Positions 61,344-64,000 of a stretch of DNA of 64,000 nucleotides are shown in pieces; within the stretch, counting starts at the first letter, position 1, and the number at the start of each line of letters is the position of its first letter. The stretch comes from Paraburkholderia sp. Ac-20340 (GTDB taxonomy: Bacteria; Pseudomonadota; Gammaproteobacteria; Burkholderiales; Burkholderiaceae): positions 51,900 to 115,899 of the forward strand of contig NZ_JAAGPR010000027.1 of NCBI RefSeq assembly GCF_017104965.1, written 5' to 3'. The notes beneath the pieces were generated by a model, which ran no database searches, was not told the origin of the DNA, and worked only from the letters and a program-made list of their open reading frames with translations. The position numbers and the translations under genes were made by a program.

Positions 61344-63686
61344 GTGCGCGGCTTTCGTTTGAAGCCCCTGATTTCCCTGTTGCTCGTCGCGCCCGGATTC
61401 GCGCCGCCGCTGGCACACGCGCAACTCGCGGGCGCGGCCGCACAGCCGGCGGCGTTGCCCGACGCCGCGAGCGACGCCTACGCCCTGCGGGTCGATCCGC
61501 AATTGCAGGAACATCCGCTGCAATCGGGCCAGAAAAGCGGCACGACCGCGCTCGGCGATTCGATGACCGGCACCGAGAATAACGATTACTCGCTGCACGG
61601 CAACGCGGAATTGCGCCGCTACGACTCGGTCATCAAAGGCGACTATCTTCACTACTTCGAAGACAGCGACACTGCCGACGCCTACGGCCACGTGGGCCTG
61701 ACCGAAGGCGGCGCGACCTTCTTCGGCCCGTACGCGCACATGCGCATCGAAGCGAATCAAGGCTACATCAGTACACCTCACTATCAATTCGTGATCAACG
61801 GCGGCTGGGGCACCGCCGCGCGCGCGGATGTGCTCGACAACGAACGCGCCGAAATCCACGACGGCACCTATTCGACCTGCCACTGCAGCGGCGAACCCGC
61901 GTGGTATCTGCGCGCCTCGCGCTTCGACATGGACAGCGGCACGGACACCGGCGTCGCGCACAATGCGGTGCTGTTTTTTCAGGGCTTTCCGCTATTCGCG
62001 AGCCCATGGCTCTCGTTCCCGCTTTCGGACGACCGGCGCAGCGGCCTGTTGCCGCCGACGTTCTCGTTCAGTTCATCGAGCGGCTTCGATCTGTCGACGC
62101 CGATCTACGTCAACATCGCGCCGAACTACGACCTGACGCTGACGCCGCGCATCATCAGCCGCCGCGGCGAAGTGATGAGTGCCGATTTCCGCTACCTGGG
62201 CAGCGACTACAGCGGCGAATTCTCCGGCCTGATCCTGCCGCACGACGCGCTGACGAAAACCGACCGCTACTCGCTGTCGATCAAGCACGACTGGCAGATT
62301 GGCTCGGGCTTTTCGGCCTATGTGAATTACAACCGCGTATCGGACGCGAGCGTCAACACGGACCTCATCTCCGCCGGCCAAACCTTCCTGGGCTCGACCA
62401 CGCTATACGACCAGGAAGCGGGCTTGCGCTACGCGAACGGCCCGTGGTCGGTTCTGCTGCGCGAACAGCACTGGCAATCGTATTCGGGCGACACGATCTA
62501 CAACCGCGAACCGCAGATCAACGTGAATTACGCGCGTTACAACGTGGGCGGCCTGGACTTTGGCGCGGAAGCGGACGCCTCGCGCTTCACGATGTCGAGT
62601 GGCGACGTGGCGCAGGGCAACCGCTTCGTGTTCAACCCGTACGTATCGATGCCGATCGTGCGGCCCTCGTGGTACATCACGCCGAAGGTGCAATGGCACT
62701 TTGCGGCTTACGACCTCTCATCGCTGGGCAGCGACCCGGTGGCGGGCCAACCGCGCAACTTCTCGGTCAACGTGCCGACGGTCAGCCTGGACTCGGGCAT
62801 GACATTCGAGCGCAGCGTCACGCTATTCGGCCGCTCCTATATCCAGACGCTGGAGCCGAGGCTCTACTACGTCTACACGCCCTATCGCAACCAGAACTAC
62901 GCGCCGCTATTCGACACGGCGCAAAGCGACTTCGGCCTGGCGGAGATATTCAGCACCAATAGTTTCGTAGGCAACGACCGTATCGCGGACGCGAACCGCA
63001 TCACGGCGGCGATCACGACACGCTTCGTGGACGCCGCGACGGGCTCGGAAGCCGCGCGCTTCGTGCTGGCACAGCAATACAACTTCACGACGCCGCGCGT
63101 GACCTTGATTGCGGACGGCAGCACCACGGACCTGACGCGTACGGGGGTGATTGCGGGCGGATCGTTGAATATCGGCAACCACTTCAAAGCCGAACAGGCA
63201 TTCGAGTACAACGAATCGAATTCCTCGCTATCGCACACGAGCACAGGGGTCTCCTGGGCGCCGGCGCGAGGCGAAGTCGTGAACGTGGCGTACCGCTACA
63301 CGCGCCCGGACTCGACTGATTCGAGCGACGACTACGAACCGGTGAGCCAGTTCATCGTCTCGGGCCAATGGCCGTTGAGCCGACACCTGTCGAGCGTTGC
63401 GCGGGTGAATTACGACATGCACGTACACCGCCTGATAGCGGGCCTGGTGGGATTCCAGTACGACGCCGACTGCTGGTCCCTGGGGATAGCATTCGAGAAG
63501 TACACGAACGAAACGAGTTCGACGACCGTCCCTAGCACAGGAAGCAGAGTACTGATGCAACTGCAATTAAAGGGACTATCGAAGGTAGACAACGGCTTGT
63601 TGAATCAATTCAAGGACAACGTCCCAGGCTACTCCCCGCTGCCGGATAGCAGCACCCCGATATCGAAATTCACGGACTACCAGTAA
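61344..63686 (+). CDS. lptD: LptD-family outer-membrane LPS-assembly protein
   Basis: About 780 residues; the start is uncertain because no ATG lies near the signal peptide. I use GTG 61344; TTG 61326 or 61359 are alternatives. A signal ends at AHAQLAG. The N-terminal beta-jellyroll (OstA-like) contains AELRRYDSVIKGDYLHYFEDS, and the LptD marker TCHCSGEPAWYLRASRFDMD is present, followed by the LPS-transport barrel (FPLFASPWLSFPLSDDRRSGLLPPTF) and a C-terminal CWSLGIAFEKY strand. The N-terminal Cys of E. coli LptD is missing. The usual neighbours (surA, pdxA) are not here, so it may be a second copy. Confidence 0.85.
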   Translation: MRGFRLKPLISLLLVAPGFAPPLAHAQLAGAAAQPAALPDAASDAYALRVDPQLQEHPLQSGQKSGTTALGDSMTGTENNDYSLHGNAELRRYDSVIKGDYLHYFEDSDTADAYGHVGLTEGGATFFGPYAHMRIEANQGYISTPHYQFVINGGWGTAARADVLDNERAEIHDGTYSTCHCSGEPAWYLRASRFDMDSGTDTGVAHNAVLFFQGFPLFASPWLSFPLSDDRRSGLLPPTFSFSSSSGFDLSTPIYVNIAPNYDLTLTPRIISRRGEVMSADFRYLGSDYSGEFSGLILPHDALTKTDRYSLSIKHDWQIGSGFSAYVNYNRVSDASVNTDLISAGQTFLGSTTLYDQEAGLRYANGPWSVLLREQHWQSYSGDTIYNREPQINVNYARYNVGGLDFGAEADASRFTMSSGDVAQGNRFVFNPYVSMPIVRPSWYITPKVQWHFAAYDLSSLGSDPVAGQPRNFSVNVPTVSLDSGMTFERSVTLFGRSYIQTLEPRLYYVYTPYRNQNYAPLFDTAQSDFGLAEIFSTNSFVGNDRIADANRITAAITTRFVDAATGSEAARFVLAQQYNFTTPRVTLIADGSTTDLTRTGVIAGGSLNIGNHFKAEQAFEYNESNSSLSHTSTGVSWAPARGEVVNVAYRYTRPDSTDSSDDYEPVSQFIVSGQWPLSRHLSSVARVNYDMHVHRLIAGLVGFQYDADCWSLGIAFEKYTNETSSTTVPSTGSRVLMQLQLKGLSKVDNGLLNQFKDNVPGYSPLPDSSTPISKFTDYQ

Positions 63687-63874
63687 AAATCACGCTGGTT
63701 TGGATGAACCCAACGGCGCGCGCAGCGCCGCCGGATGAGCGGGCGCCTTGTCACTGAGTGGTATGGTGCGGGGGACCGGATGCCCCTATACCATTCCCCC
63801 TAAAAGGCGGTTTGCCAACTGCGTCACACTAGCGGTGTGAGCGGCTTTCTTTTGCCTACTTTTCTTTGCCGCTG
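63687..63874. other. Intergenic region after LptD gene
   Basis: About 190 bases. The stretch 63841-63873 (CTTTCTTTTGCCTACTTTTC then TTTGCCGCTG) resembles a dispersed intergenic repeat I know from Paraburkholderia genomes. It seems to be cut short by the putative insertion sequence. Confidence 0.35.
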
Positions 63875-64000
63875 TGTATGGACTGGAGACATAGGTAACA
63901 GGTGTACGGAGACATGGGTAACACATTCTCCGTTCACGTTTGCTGGTTCAGATTGATAGTCCCAAAGCAGTGGTGCGCAAAATACAGGTCATAGCAGTCG
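63875..64000. mobile_element. Probable end of an IS481-type insertion sequence
   Basis: From 63875 the sequence begins TGTATGG and carries two direct copies of GGAGACATRGGTAACA (63885-63900 and 63908-63923, 23 bases apart, one mismatch). This pattern is familiar from the ends of IS481-family elements in Burkholderiales. The element continues beyond the window; no transposase frame is visible in the 126 bases available. Confidence 0.45.

Overview
The window reads as high-GC betaproteobacterial chromosome, most likely Paraburkholderia or a close relative (Burkholderiaceae). The grounds are the DUF3348/DUF802/OmpA/DUF2894 gene set, two Burkholderia-type 16-strand porins, a gamma-alpha-beta FAD sugar dehydrogenase of the Burkholderia cepacia type, and strong G/C third-position bias that opens long false reading frames opposite real genes. 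No rRNA, tRNA or CRISPR array was seen. The only mobile-element signal is a probable IS481-type end at the extreme right.

Left part (1-14.6 kb). The tail of a sugar ABC-transporter operon (binding protein, two permeases) ends in a strong intrinsic terminator. Next is a four-gene, overlapping operon (2.6-8.1 kb). It encodes a MotA/TolQ/ZorA-like membrane protein with a giant repeat-built cytoplasmic tail (DUF802), a MotB/ZorB-like single-span OmpA-domain partner with the proton-site Asp, and two small soluble proteins (DUF3348, DUF2894). I infer a proton-driven envelope motor related in architecture to MotAB and to the Zorya defence motor; it is the best candidate here for an undescribed system. 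Then come an exported Ntn-hydrolase (penicillin acylase/choloylglycine hydrolase family), an AraC regulator, a porin, and a Tat-exported molybdenum hydroxylase (small and large subunit) with its cytochrome c.

Middle part (14.6-36.9 kb). A single-protein hybrid NRPS-PKS (C-A-T-KS-AT-T-TE, about 2359 residues) is followed at once by an MFS exporter: a compact two-gene natural-product locus. Further right are a porin, an OmpR-type two-component system, a 58-residue lipoprotein gene, a small two-span membrane protein, the three-subunit FAD sugar dehydrogenase with a tri-haem cytochrome, a chemoreceptor, a PLD-type cardiolipin synthase and a PAS-GGDEF diguanylate cyclase.

Right part (36.9-64 kb). 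A five-gene coupled operon on the minus strand encodes an MdtABC-like RND pump, a NodT-type outer-membrane factor and an atypical response regulator in which the phosphoacceptor Asp is Glu. A two-component system is divergent from it. An MdtD-like transporter (52.5 kb) and a clear BaeSR pair (56.3-58.7 kb) follow, so the functions of the E. coli mdtABCD-baeSR operon appear here, dispersed over about 22 kb. BaeS carries a collagen-like Gly-Pro insertion in its periplasmic domain, MdtA a Gly-Pro linker and MdtC a poly-Ser insertion. The rest is envelope-centred: a GT2 and two tandem GT9 glycosyltransferases, a Gly-rich lipoprotein, an orphan regulator with a degenerate receiver, an LptD-family protein, a LysR regulator, a methyltransferase and two hypothetical proteins.
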